This document shows positions 26,911-34,548 of a DNA stretch of 39,838 bases, in pieces. The stretch lies in assembly GCA_002338515.1 (NCBI GenBank), contig DDIL01000148.1, positions 34,554 through 74,391 of the forward strand, written 5' to 3'. This stretch comes from Glaciecola sp. UBA1851. Lineage in GTDB: Bacteria; Pseudomonadota; Gammaproteobacteria; Enterobacterales; Alteromonadaceae. Position numbers and translations under genes: made by a program. The notes beneath the pieces are model-generated. The model was not told the DNA's origin, searched no databases, and saw only the letters and a program-made list of their open reading frames with translations. Numbering within the stretch: the first letter of the stretch is position 1; each line of letters opens with the position of its first letter.

Positions 26911-26979
26911 TGCCTTTGAAAAAAATCATACAGTAAAGATCATCAGACACTAGCGTTTTTCTCGAATTGCTTGCGCCAC

Positions 26980-27030
26980 TTAGTTAGTTTACTCTTGTAT
27001 CTGTAAATCGACAGAAAGCAAACTAACTAA
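26980..27030 (+). promoter_or_regulatory. Leader hairpin before the S9 peptidase gene
   Basis: TTAGTTAGTTT at 26980-26990 is perfectly complementary to AAACTAACTAA at 27020-27030. Inside the loop a second short stem, TCTGT/ACAGA (27000-27004 and 27011-27015), can form. The outer 3' arm ends directly before the AAAGAG ribosome binding site of the gene starting at 27044. It could be a leader RNA structure or a DNA operator. Confidence 0.5.
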
Positions 27031-27043
27031 AAAGAGAAAAACA

Positions 27044-29509
27044 ATGAATAAAAAGCAGTTACTTCTTGCTGTGTCGGTGGCATGTTTGTCACCTTTTATT
27101 TCTGCAGAAACCATCGATCAAAGTATTATTTCAAAAATCACGATCCAATCATCTAATGATTCGGTTTCAATAAATGAAAATACCTTTAAAGACACCGTTA
27201 AACAAAACCTCATTACTAACATTGCAAATAAACTCGATACAAGTCAAAAAATAAGTATTTTTGGGGATAGTAAATCTTGGGAAGCGTTAAGTGGCAGTGC
27301 TGATGGCACGCACTTATTACGCTTCTCCATATCTTCAAATCAATTTACCAAGGGTAAGCTTAAAATTGAGGGTGCCGAGCATGCTTCTTTGTATCTCAAT
27401 GCTAGCCATGTTAGCGGTAATAATACTTTTGATGTTGAACTACTCAATCAAGATTACCGAGCATTAGTCATTGTGTCAGGTGCAACACAATGGCAAGACT
27501 TTTCGATTAGCTGGGAAGGTGATGAAAGCGCAAATGTTGTCTTTGCAGACGACAATGATAAAAAACGCGCCTCAATGAAGCAGTATTACGATAGTCAAAC
27601 AGTGGGCGCATTAAATTTATCGCCAAATGGCGAATTTCTAGTGTGGTCTAAAGCGCATTATTCAGATTTAGGTGGCGATACAGCACATAGTGTTTACGAA
27701 ATCATGGACCTTGATTCGCAGCAGGCGATATATCGCTGGCAAGCCATGACACCAAGACATATAAGCTGGCATGCAGATAGCAAGTCACTGGTGTTTATGC
27801 ACAATAAAGCGCTTTACCAGCTTGATATTAAAACCAAAGAGTTGACCGAACTTGCCACTGACTTAGGCGATGTAAGAAGCGTTCATTGGTTAAGTGACAA
27901 TGAACTAGTTGTGTCTTGGCACAAAGCTGAAGATAACCCCCATGCCTTTACGAAACGATACAGAGCGTTAGAAGATAGATGGAGCTATTGGCGAGGCGAC
28001 TTACAAATTCATAAATTTGATGTGCAGTCAGGTTTATTTAAACAAATTACGCAAAATGGAATGAAAAGTAATTTATTAGACATCAATAAAAAAGATAGAA
28101 CCGCTTTACTAACTAGAAGGCCTATAGACTATAGCGCGCCTCCACACGGTTTAAGCCGATTGATTGAAGTAAATTTGGATACAAGCGAAGAAAAAACGAT
28201 AGGGAAATATAGAACGTTCAGTTCAGCTCAATATCATGAAGATGGCGTACTTGTTGTCGCTGGTCCTAGCTTCTCGGACCAATCTGGTATTAACTTAATA
28301 AACGAGCCTGTTGCAAATGATTACGATGGACAGTTGTATTTAATGAGCAAACAAGGGGAGGTCACTGCGCTTTCGAAAGAATTTGATCCGGCAATCAATC
28401 AAGTAAGCATCCTAAATAATGGTGACTTGATAGTATTGGTTAGTGACGAAGATCGTAGACAGTTATTTAAGTATGACATAAGTGACCAAGCATTTAGTAA
28501 AATTGCTGTCAATGTTGATGTGGTTAGTGGTTTCACAGTATCAGACGAATCTAGACCAGCACTGGTTTATAAAGGTACCAATGCAACTATTCCACAACGC
28601 GTTTATGCGACTAATTTAAGAGCTCGCAAACAAACTGAACTGTTTAGCTCTGTAAAAACAGACTTTGCAAATGTTGAGCTAACAGAAATAAAAGATTGGG
28701 ATTATACAAGTGAATCGGGTCAGTTTATTGATGGCCGCGTATATTATCCGGCAGGGTTTGATGAAAACAAATCTTACCCGGCCATCGTTTATTATTATGG
28801 TGGTACTGTACCTGTAACAAGAGGGTTTACAGGGCGCTGGCCTTTTAGCTTGTGGGCATCAAAAGGTTATGTGGTTTATGTATTACAACCGTCAGGTACA
28901 ACAGGTTATGGGCAAGATTTCTCGGCTAGGCATGTGAACGCTTGGGGCATTAATACTGCCGATGAAATTATTGAAAGTACGCGGGCATTTGTGGATGCCC
29001 ATCCGTTTGTTGATAAAAACCGTTTAGGCAACATGGGCGCTTCTTATGGTGGCTTTATGACTATGTATTTAACTACCCAAACTGAATTGTTTGCTGCCTC
29101 TATTTCTCATGCTGGCATTAGCAATTTAACATCATACTGGGGCGAAGGTTGGTGGGGTTATGGCTATTCGGGTGTTGCTACTCGCGGCTCTTTCCCGTGG
29201 AATAGTACTGATTTATATATTCAGCAAAGCCCCATATTCGCTGCAGATAAAGTTAACACGCCACTACTGTTACTGCATGGTGACGCTGATACCAATGTAC
29301 CAGTAGGCGAGAGTCATCAAATGTACACAGCACTTATGTTACTGAATAAAGATGTAGAATTAGTGGAATTCCAAGGAGACGATCATCATATTAATTCTCG
29401 CGAACGAAGAATGCGCTGGTGGTCAACTATATTGGCCTATTTTGATATGAAACTAAAAGAAGAACCACAGTGGTGGGAACACTTATATCCACCTGTTGAA
29501 GAGAATTAG
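27044..29509 (+). CDS. Exported S9-family prolyl oligopeptidase-like peptidase
   Basis: An 821-residue exported serine peptidase of family S9 (DPP IV / acylaminoacyl peptidase type). The signal peptide is MNKKQLLLAVSVACLSPFISA. Residues about 190-560 form the beta-propeller (repeated LSPNGEFLVWSK and SWHADSKSLVFMH type strands). The C-terminal alpha/beta hydrolase holds the triad S667 (GASYGGF), D749 (HGDADTNVP) and H781 (GDDHH). Residues about 22-180 form an extra beta-rich N-terminal segment not typical of the 650-residue S9 enzymes. It should remove dipeptides or cleave short peptides in the periplasm. It is monocistronic: a hairpin precedes the RBS and a strong terminator follows. Confidence 0.93.
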   Translation: MNKKQLLLAVSVACLSPFISAETIDQSIISKITIQSSNDSVSINENTFKDTVKQNLITNIANKLDTSQKISIFGDSKSWEALSGSADGTHLLRFSISSNQFTKGKLKIEGAEHASLYLNASHVSGNNTFDVELLNQDYRALVIVSGATQWQDFSISWEGDESANVVFADDNDKKRASMKQYYDSQTVGALNLSPNGEFLVWSKAHYSDLGGDTAHSVYEIMDLDSQQAIYRWQAMTPRHISWHADSKSLVFMHNKALYQLDIKTKELTELATDLGDVRSVHWLSDNELVVSWHKAEDNPHAFTKRYRALEDRWSYWRGDLQIHKFDVQSGLFKQITQNGMKSNLLDINKKDRTALLTRRPIDYSAPPHGLSRLIEVNLDTSEEKTIGKYRTFSSAQYHEDGVLVVAGPSFSDQSGINLINEPVANDYDGQLYLMSKQGEVTALSKEFDPAINQVSILNNGDLIVLVSDEDRRQLFKYDISDQAFSKIAVNVDVVSGFTVSDESRPALVYKGTNATIPQRVYATNLRARKQTELFSSVKTDFANVELTEIKDWDYTSESGQFIDGRVYYPAGFDENKSYPAIVYYYGGTVPVTRGFTGRWPFSLWASKGYVVYVLQPSGTTGYGQDFSARHVNAWGINTADEIIESTRAFVDAHPFVDKNRLGNMGASYGGFMTMYLTTQTELFAASISHAGISNLTSYWGEGWWGYGYSGVATRGSFPWNSTDLYIQQSPIFAADKVNTPLLLLHGDADTNVPVGESHQMYTALMLLNKDVELVEFQGDDHHINSRERRMRWWSTILAYFDMKLKEEPQWWEHLYPPVEEN

Positions 29510-29581
29510 TTACCTTTGCGCTTTGATATTGTATGAAGGCCAAAAATGCTGAGTTGAAAGTGTTAGCAAGTCAATAATTGG

Positions 29582-29619
29582 AAGGTTAGTGTAAATAATT
29601 TCACTAGCCTTTTATTATT
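29582..29619 (+). terminator. Rho-independent terminator of the S9 peptidase gene
   Basis: AAGGTTAGTG at 29582-29591 pairs with CACTAGCCTT at 29602-29611 (10 bp including one G-U pair, 10-base loop), followed by TTATTATTC. Location about 70 bases after the stop codon is ideal. Confidence 0.75.
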
Positions 29620-29647
29620 CGAGTGCACCAACAAGCCACAACAAGAG

Positions 29648-30115
29648 TTAAGCTCGTTTGTTTACGGATGCCTTGAGCTCTGGTACAGGCTCTCGTTTAG
29701 AAAAAGTAATGACGAGCTTTTTTGCGGTTGCTATGTTAACAAGCTCAGACAAATTGCCTTGTAAATTTTGTAGAGGAAACTTAAATTCGTTGTTGTCATA
29801 TCCATCTAAATCTAAATGATTGTGGTCTATATTCACATACCCCATACTCCATAAATCAAAATTACGTGAGCTAATTTCCCTTGTATATAGGGTGGTTAAG
29901 GTATTATGACGATAGTCTTTTGAAATAGATGCCATCAAATCCTGAACAACAGAATCTTCACCTTCAATTACTTGGAAGAATGATTGGTCTTTATATAATA
30001 GAATACCAGTTACATCTTTTTGCGCGTTAAACATGCGAGACTGTTGCAAAAGTTTTAAAAGATCAGCTTGTTTAAAAGGTTTGCACGCCAAACTGGTATA
30101 TGCGAGCTGGAGCAT
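29648..30115 (-). CDS. Short BLUF-domain blue-light photoreceptor
   Basis: A 155-residue single-domain BLUF protein that binds FAD. Residues match the AppA signalling network: Y6 (AppA Y21), N30 (N45), Q48 in FFQVIEG (Q63), and the FDLWSMGY segment with W89 (W104) and M91 (M106). The motifs GILLYKDQSFFQVIEG and LQLAYTSLA are diagnostic. The last 50 residues are a helical cap with a short basic tail and no output domain, as in short BLUF proteins that signal through partners. It is cytoplasmic. No c-di-GMP or transcription-factor gene is directly adjacent, but the window encodes a GGDEF protein 5.5 kb away. Confidence 0.95.
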   Translation of the reverse strand: MLQLAYTSLACKPFKQADLLKLLQQSRMFNAQKDVTGILLYKDQSFFQVIEGEDSVVQDLMASISKDYRHNTLTTLYTREISSRNFDLWSMGYVNIDHNHLDLDGYDNNEFKFPLQNLQGNLSELVNIATAKKLVITFSKREPVPELKASVNKRA

Positions 30116-30192
30116 TAAATGTGTCCAAAAAATTGTTGCGTTATGCTATAGATATAGTTCAATGCTCAATTAATGCAATGTAGATTAGTCTA

Positions 30193-30230
30193 TAGTTGAT
30201 CTAGCGCTAGGAAATAGCCAAGATCAACTA
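30193..30230 (-). repeat. Nested inverted repeat upstream of the BLUF gene
   Basis: TAGTTGATCT at 30193-30202 pairs perfectly with AGATCAACTA at 30221-30230 (18-base loop). The loop side holds CTAGCGCTAG (30201-30210), itself a perfect 10-bp palindrome. It lies 78 bases before the BLUF start and 31 bases after the DUF3718 stop, without a T-tract. It may be an operator or leader structure. Confidence 0.4.
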
Positions 30231-30260
30231 CTGATTTCTACTAATCAAAAAACGTGCACT

Positions 30261-30746
30261 TTACTTGCTTTGAGCGATAGTGTTTTCAGTGTTGTTTATT
30301 ACTTGCACACCAGCAAATTTCTGCACAAATTTGGTGATACTTTCATTATTACAACGCACTGTTTTTCCAACTAAGTTATGTTTTTGCAAAGCGTCTTTTT
30401 CGCCAATTACTAAAGCGTCAACACATACTTGAGACACGGCTGTACTATCGTTTGCTAGTACGCTAACCGTTCTTGTTTTTTCAGTTTTTAACTTATGATA
30501 TGTTTTTGCGAAAGCTGTTAAACTTTGTCCATTACATTTAAGTTTATTTTTAACTGCATAATAGTTAATGTTTGATTCAAGTGAAAACGTACGAACGGCC
30601 TTTAAACCTTTACTCGCAGCAATCATGCATGCTTGAGATGCAAAGTCATCACTATTCGTTTTTAGTAAAATAGATTGGTTTGATGTTGTATCAATAGTTG
30701 CTGTGTATGCCATGGCAGCGGCTGTTGCTAAAGCTAAAATAGTCAT
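30261..30746 (-). CDS. Exported DUF3718-like protein, paralogue 1
   Basis: A 161-residue protein I assign to DUF3718, a family I associate with Alteromonadales. A hydrophobic N-terminus (MTILALATAAAMAYTA) suggests export. The mature part holds two copies of one module: SQACMIAASKGLKA...LKCNGQSLTAFAKTY (C40, C71) and SQVCVDALVIGEKDA...VRCNNESITKFVQKF (C108, C132). The four Cys would suit one disulfide per module in the periplasm. No function is known to me. SD AGGGA lies 7 bases before the ATG. A paralogue lies 430 bp upstream on the same strand, but a terminator separates them, so this gene has its own long leader. Confidence 0.72.
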   Translation of the reverse strand: MTILALATAAAMAYTATIDTTSNQSILLKTNSDDFASQACMIAASKGLKAVRTFSLESNINYYAVKNKLKCNGQSLTAFAKTYHKLKTEKTRTVSVLANDSTAVSQVCVDALVIGEKDALQKHNLVGKTVRCNNESITKFVQKFAGVQVINNTENTIAQSK

Positions 30747-30826
30747 AAAATGTCCCTAAGATTAAAAATGCTTAAATTGATATTTTGGTCAAACGCGGTT
30801 TATGCCTGCGAACTAGTAAAGGCGAT

Positions 30827-30853
30827 GTTGCTACTTGAAGTGAGAGTAGCAAC
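30827..30853 (-). promoter_or_regulatory. Leader hairpin of DUF3718 paralogue 1
   Basis: GTTGCTACT at 30827-30835 and AGTAGCAAC at 30845-30853 form a perfect 9-bp stem with a 9-base loop, 81 bases upstream of the gene start and lacking a T-tract. It may stabilise the leader or bind an RNA regulator. Confidence 0.4.
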
Positions 30854-30990
30854 CTTGACTTGTTAGTTATAAAGTGACGAAAAATATCAGATAAATAATG
30901 TGGTGTGTGTAACCTAATTATTAGGCAGGAATGCAAGTTTTGGTATGCTTAATTGGTCTTAAAAATTCATTTATATCAATGTTTTAAGTG

Positions 30991-31009
30991 ATTTAATGTT
31001 GGGTTAACA
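30991..31009. promoter_or_regulatory. 19-bp element shared by both DUF3718 genes, copy 1
   Basis: ATTTAATGTTGGGTTAACA on the plus strand, identical over 19 bp to 31800-31818. It contains the small dyad TGTT...AACA. It lies about 245 bases upstream of paralogue 1, so the promoter of that gene may also be far upstream. Confidence 0.5.
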
Positions 31010-31109
31010 TCCTGTCAATCCTTTGCTTACATTGGCACCTTGTTTAGTTACATTTATGAAACAAAAAGCACATTTTGTTAATCTACTTATCACTATGTCC
31101 TCTGCTTAT

Positions 31110-31151
31110 CAGATAAATAAAAATGCACCTGTAATTTTCATTAAGGTGCAT
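31110..31151 (-). terminator. Rho-independent terminator of DUF3718 paralogue 2
   Basis: Read leftward, ATGCACCT (complement of 31144-31151) pairs with AGGTGCAT (complement of 31123-31130) as a perfect 8-bp stem with a 13-base loop, followed by TTTTTATTTAT. It lies 29 bases after the stop codon of the gene ending at 31180. Confidence 0.75.
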
Positions 31152-31179
31152 CTTGAGCGTTAGCTGAGTAAATCAAACA

Positions 31180-31686
31180 CTATTCAGAAGCAGATACCAA
31201 CGCTTCTTCAATTGCTAAGTTTTTATTTTGAAAATCTTTTACGAACCATCTTAGTGGCTGTTGGTTACATAAAATAGACTCAGTTAATAAACCATGCTTT
31301 TTACGCGCAGCATCTTCGCCTATTGCTAAAGCGTCAACACAAAGTTGTGATTCTTTGTTTTGATTCGTAGCAATGACTTTGTAGGTGCTCACTGTTTCCG
31401 GTTGATTGCTTCTTAAATTTGCTAAACGGTTTTCTTCAAACTGTTCAGCAAATGCGCTTAAACTCATTCCGTTACAAGAAAGAGATTTATTAAATGAGTA
31501 AAAGTTGAATCCATTCGTTTCTATTAAGTCTTTTGCCTTATCGAGTCCTTTGCTTGCGGCTACGATACAAGACTGAGTTTCAATATTATTGTCAATCGCT
31601 TTTAGAACTAACTTACTATCTTGAGCGGTTGTAAATGATGCTGTATACGAAGTTGCTATAAGTGTCGCTAGTGTTACTAAGTTCAT
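31180..31686 (-). CDS. Exported DUF3718-like protein, paralogue 2
   Basis: A 168-residue paralogue of the protein encoded at 30261-30746. I start it at the ATG at 31686, which has an excellent GGGGGA SD 5 bases upstream and aligns with the paralogue start; the longest frame adds 24 implausible polar residues. The hydrophobic N-terminus is MNLVTLATLIATSYTA. Two modules repeat: SCIVAASKGLDKA...LSCNGMSLSAFAEQF (C40, C71) and LCVDALAIGEDAA...ILCNQQPLRWFVKDF (C116, C140). The Cys spacings of 31 and 24 residues are identical to paralogue 1, while the linker is 8 residues longer. Likely periplasmic, function unknown. Confidence 0.72.
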   Translation of the reverse strand: MNLVTLATLIATSYTASFTTAQDSKLVLKAIDNNIETQSCIVAASKGLDKAKDLIETNGFNFYSFNKSLSCNGMSLSAFAEQFEENRLANLRSNQPETVSTYKVIATNQNKESQLCVDALAIGEDAARKKHGLLTESILCNQQPLRWFVKDFQNKNLAIEEALVSASE

Positions 31687-31799
31687 AAATTCCCCCAAAG
31701 GATGTAATAAAACGTAAATAGCGTGTGTGTGCTTATTATTATCGTCATCTAATTTCATTTGTGAATGTAAATTACGTAATTAAATTACATTTAAATGAT

Positions 31800-31818
31800 A
31801 TTTAATGTTGGGTTAACA
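31800..31818. promoter_or_regulatory. 19-bp element shared by both DUF3718 genes, copy 2
   Basis: Identical over 19 bases to 30991-31009. Here it lies 114 bases upstream of the paralogue 2 start, a normal distance for an operator or upstream promoter element. Outside these 19 bases the two upstream regions differ, which suggests selection on the element. Confidence 0.5.
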
Positions 31819-32081
31819 GAAAGTTCGTAATTAAACACCATAATGATTTACTAAATACAACAACTGTTAAACATTACTTAACATTGATCACCAATCACCT
31901 ACAAATAAGACAGATTTGTGACTTATTTCTGTATGAGAGTGTTTGGTATAAATGCGGAAGTAGATTTATGTAGAAAGGAGTTTATGATGTTACCCTCTAA
32001 ATATAGGTAACTATCATAAACATATGCTAATGAATGAGAGTTATGTCGTTGTCGTAGTTAATTGAGGGCTTTCAAGTGAAC

Positions 32082-32116
32082 TTGTTTGTGAGAAATTATT
32101 CATTTCTCACAAACAA
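32082..32116 (-). terminator. 15-bp perfect hairpin after the DUF885 gene
   Basis: TTGTTTGTGAGAAAT at 32082-32096 is perfectly complementary to ATTTCTCACAAACAA at 32102-32116, with a 5-base loop. It is 84 bases downstream of the DUF885 stop codon. There is no T-tract on either strand, so termination is uncertain; it may protect the 3' end of the mRNA or end an unseen RNA. Confidence 0.45.
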
Positions 32117-32199
32117 ACGAACAGCATAAAAAGCCGTATACATTGCATTGTCAAACTACAGGATACGATTAGTTAGTTAACAACCAGCAGTTAAGTTTT

Positions 32200-34032
32200 C
32201 TAAAGTTTCGCTTTCTCGTTTTTAATGTAATCGAGCATGATTTCTTCAAGCACAACTAGCGGAATAGAGCCATTCGCCAAAATTTGATCATGAAAGGCTC
32301 TTAAATCAAAATTATCACCTAATTCAGTTTCTGCTTTCTCTCTTAGGGCCTTTATTTGGATCTCGCCCAACTTATAAGCCAGTGCCTGAGCAGGCCATGA
32401 AATATATCTATCAATTTCAGTGGTAACGTTATGTTCTGACAAAGCGGTGTTTTCAAGCATATAGTCTAAGGCTTGTTGTCTACTCCAGCCAAAAACATGC
32501 ATACCAGTATCGACAACCAATCGACAAGCACGCCACATCTCATAGCTTAGCCTACCAAAGTTGTCGTAAGGGTCATCATAAATACCTACTTCCAAACCTA
32601 AGTATTCAGAGTACAAACCCCACCCTTCGCCAAATGCTGAAATATAAGTAGAGCGTCTCACGTTTGGTAAATCGTCCATCTCTGCCGCCAACGAAATTTG
32701 AAAATGATGTCCAGGAACAGCTTCATGTAAGGTTAGTGCTGGGATTGCATATAAAGGACGCTTATCTAATGCGTAAGTGTTGACCCAATAATATCCAGGT
32801 TGGTCATCACTTCTAGGTGATACGTATCGACCTGTTGTATATTTAGGCGCAATGGCATCTGGAACAGGTGCGACTCCATATGGCGTGCGTGGCATCTTAT
32901 AAAACAATTGCGGCAGCTTAGCATCCATTTGTTTGGAAACATAAGATGCGTACATAATTAATTCTTCAGGCGTTTTTGCATAAAAACGTTCATCGGTTCG
33001 AAGGAAGTTAATAAACTCGTTAATATCGCCTTCAAACTCGCCTTTTTCAGAAAGGGAGTCGACAATTGATTGCATCTCACTTCTAATGCGTGCAACTTCA
33101 GCTAAGCCAACATCATGAATTTCTTGGGCTTTCATATCAGTTGTGGTGAAGTGTTTGATGCGATTGTTGTAAAACGCGTTGCCGTTAGGCCAATTAGATG
33201 CAGCAATGTCAGCCTTTGCGCCAGGCACATATTCTGTTGTAAAAAAATCGTAGAATGTCGAAAAAGCATCATTTGCATTCTTAACCAGTTCGGTTAGCGC
33301 TTCAGCATCTTGAGTTTGCAGTAAACCTTCAGGCGCTTGCTTGATTGGGGCATAAAATGGATGAGATTTAACGCTGTCAACGTTTTCCAAATTAGCTACA
33401 TAGGCCGTGATTGTATCCTCATACCCTGTTAACACTACTTGAGGTTGAGTATGGCCATTCGCCAAACCTTCCCGCATATAAGTGATATTATTAGCAAATA
33501 GTTCAGGCACTTCACTAAGCATTTGCTTATATACGTTTAGGTCATCAGCGTTTTGAATGCGCATACCCGCTAAACTTCTGCCAATACTGCTATGAAAGCC
33601 ATATTCTGATGTAATAGGCACTCTATATTCTTTAAAGTTGAATTGAGAAATATAGTTATCAAGTCTGTACTGCTGCATCATAAGCGTTATTTTTTCGCTA
33701 TGGCTTAGGGCTTGGGTATCAACTTCGTCTAATTGAGTTCTAAATATTTCAAACTGAGCATTACGCGCTGCCATAGCAGGTAAGGAAGAATCAGTAAATT
33801 GACGGCTAAGCTCAATAGCTGGCTTTCCTTGAGATCTTGCCATAGAAGGAAACTGGGTTAGTTCATATTCCCAAATATCATCCAATAATTGATGAAAACT
33901 TTGTTGCACTGCATTTTCAGATTGGGCCGTTGCAACAGACGATGCACTTATACTCTGCTGTTGATTGACGCAGCCAGAAAGGCCAACAACCAGCGCTAAA
34001 GATACAATTGATAGGGCGACAGAATTATTCAT
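32200..34032 (-). CDS. DUF885-family lipoprotein metallopeptidase-like protein
   Basis: A 610-residue predicted lipoprotein (lipobox ending in GLSGC, acylated Cys21) of the DUF885 family. The zinc-protease-like motif HEAVPGHH has H436, E437 and H442/H443. A downstream conserved FGEGWGLYSEYLGLE holds a likely third ligand Glu. The protein is mostly helical and acidic, like other DUF885 members, which are annotated as putative metallopeptidases. It is probably anchored in the envelope and acts on peptides, with no proven substrate. The DUF1820 gene ends 44 bases upstream on the same strand. Its own transcript probably ends near a perfect hairpin at 32082-32116. Confidence 0.9.
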   Translation of the reverse strand: MNNSVALSIVSLALVVGLSGCVNQQQSISASSVATAQSENAVQQSFHQLLDDIWEYELTQFPSMARSQGKPAIELSRQFTDSSLPAMAARNAQFEIFRTQLDEVDTQALSHSEKITLMMQQYRLDNYISQFNFKEYRVPITSEYGFHSSIGRSLAGMRIQNADDLNVYKQMLSEVPELFANNITYMREGLANGHTQPQVVLTGYEDTITAYVANLENVDSVKSHPFYAPIKQAPEGLLQTQDAEALTELVKNANDAFSTFYDFFTTEYVPGAKADIAASNWPNGNAFYNNRIKHFTTTDMKAQEIHDVGLAEVARIRSEMQSIVDSLSEKGEFEGDINEFINFLRTDERFYAKTPEELIMYASYVSKQMDAKLPQLFYKMPRTPYGVAPVPDAIAPKYTTGRYVSPRSDDQPGYYWVNTYALDKRPLYAIPALTLHEAVPGHHFQISLAAEMDDLPNVRRSTYISAFGEGWGLYSEYLGLEVGIYDDPYDNFGRLSYEMWRACRLVVDTGMHVFGWSRQQALDYMLENTALSEHNVTTEIDRYISWPAQALAYKLGEIQIKALREKAETELGDNFDLRAFHDQILANGSIPLVVLEEIMLDYIKNEKAKL

Positions 34033-34076
34033 GCTTTACTCCAACTTTAGCGGCTAATTGTTAGCCTGTGTTTTAA

Positions 34077-34415
34077 TTATTTTTTGGGTGTATATATTGG
34101 ACTATGTATAGACGTTACTTTATCTGCATTTTGTTTGTCAGACAATGGTGTGATTTTTGCGGTACCTTGTTTTTTTACTTGGTCAATTCTAAGCACGTTA
34201 TGCATAGGTACATACGTTCTATCTACATCTGCAAACTCATCTTTAAGGCGCTCGTGTGATGGGTCAAGTACTAGTTGCGTATGTTTGTCCCATACAAAAC
34301 CAGCTATTTCGATAAAACCAAATACGCTACTTGTCATCAATTCTTTTACGTAGAGCTCGTAGCGCTCACCGCTACTTATAAATTGTACACGGTAAAGTGG
34401 ATTTGAATCACTCAT
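34077..34415 (-). CDS. DUF1820 family protein
   Basis: A 112-residue cytoplasmic protein of the DUF1820 family, common in gammaproteobacteria and of unknown function. The conserved core is easily seen: YRVQFISSGERYELYVKEL (residues 7-25), SSVFGFIEIAGFVWD (29-43), LVLDPSHERLKDEF and YVPMHNVLRIDQVKKQG (68-84). Length matches the family. It is 44 bases upstream of the DUF885 gene on the same strand, so co-transcription is possible. GGA lies 11 bases before the ATG. Confidence 0.9.
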   Translation of the reverse strand: MSDSNPLYRVQFISSGERYELYVKELMTSSVFGFIEIAGFVWDKHTQLVLDPSHERLKDEFADVDRTYVPMHNVLRIDQVKKQGTAKITPLSDKQNADKVTSIHSPIYTPKK

Positions 34416-34548
34416 TTATATATTCCATAAAAAAGTTTAATAACATTATATATCACGACGAATATCATGATACTGCACTGACGTCAGTTATGATGTCTCA
34501 AAGCATAAATTTCAAGATAACCAACAAGAACTCTTTTTTCTTCGCAAA

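Larger units (their letters stand above)
30747..31179. other. Intergenic leader region between DUF3718 paralogues
   Basis: A 433-bp gap without a gene. It contains, in leftward order, the terminator of paralogue 2 (31110-31151), the shared 19-bp element (30991-31009), a run of ACACACAC-type sequence near 30905-30913, and a 9-bp hairpin (30827-30853) close to the start of paralogue 1. TATCAGATAAATA occurs twice (near 30889 and 31107). Confidence 0.5.
31687..32199. other. Intergenic region upstream of DUF3718 paralogue 2
   Basis: A 513-bp gap without a gene between the DUF3718 start and the DUF885 stop, both leftward. It holds the 19-bp shared element (31800-31818), a 12-bp AT-rich palindrome AATTACGTAATT (31770-31781), and a 15-bp perfect hairpin (32082-32116). 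No longer open frame looks real. Confidence 0.5.

Noticed and set aside
20657..31780. A shared GTAAATTACGTAAT near 20657 and 31767
   Set aside because: The sequence is AT-rich with a symmetrical core and the genes are unrelated, so chance is a sufficient explanation without a genome-wide count.
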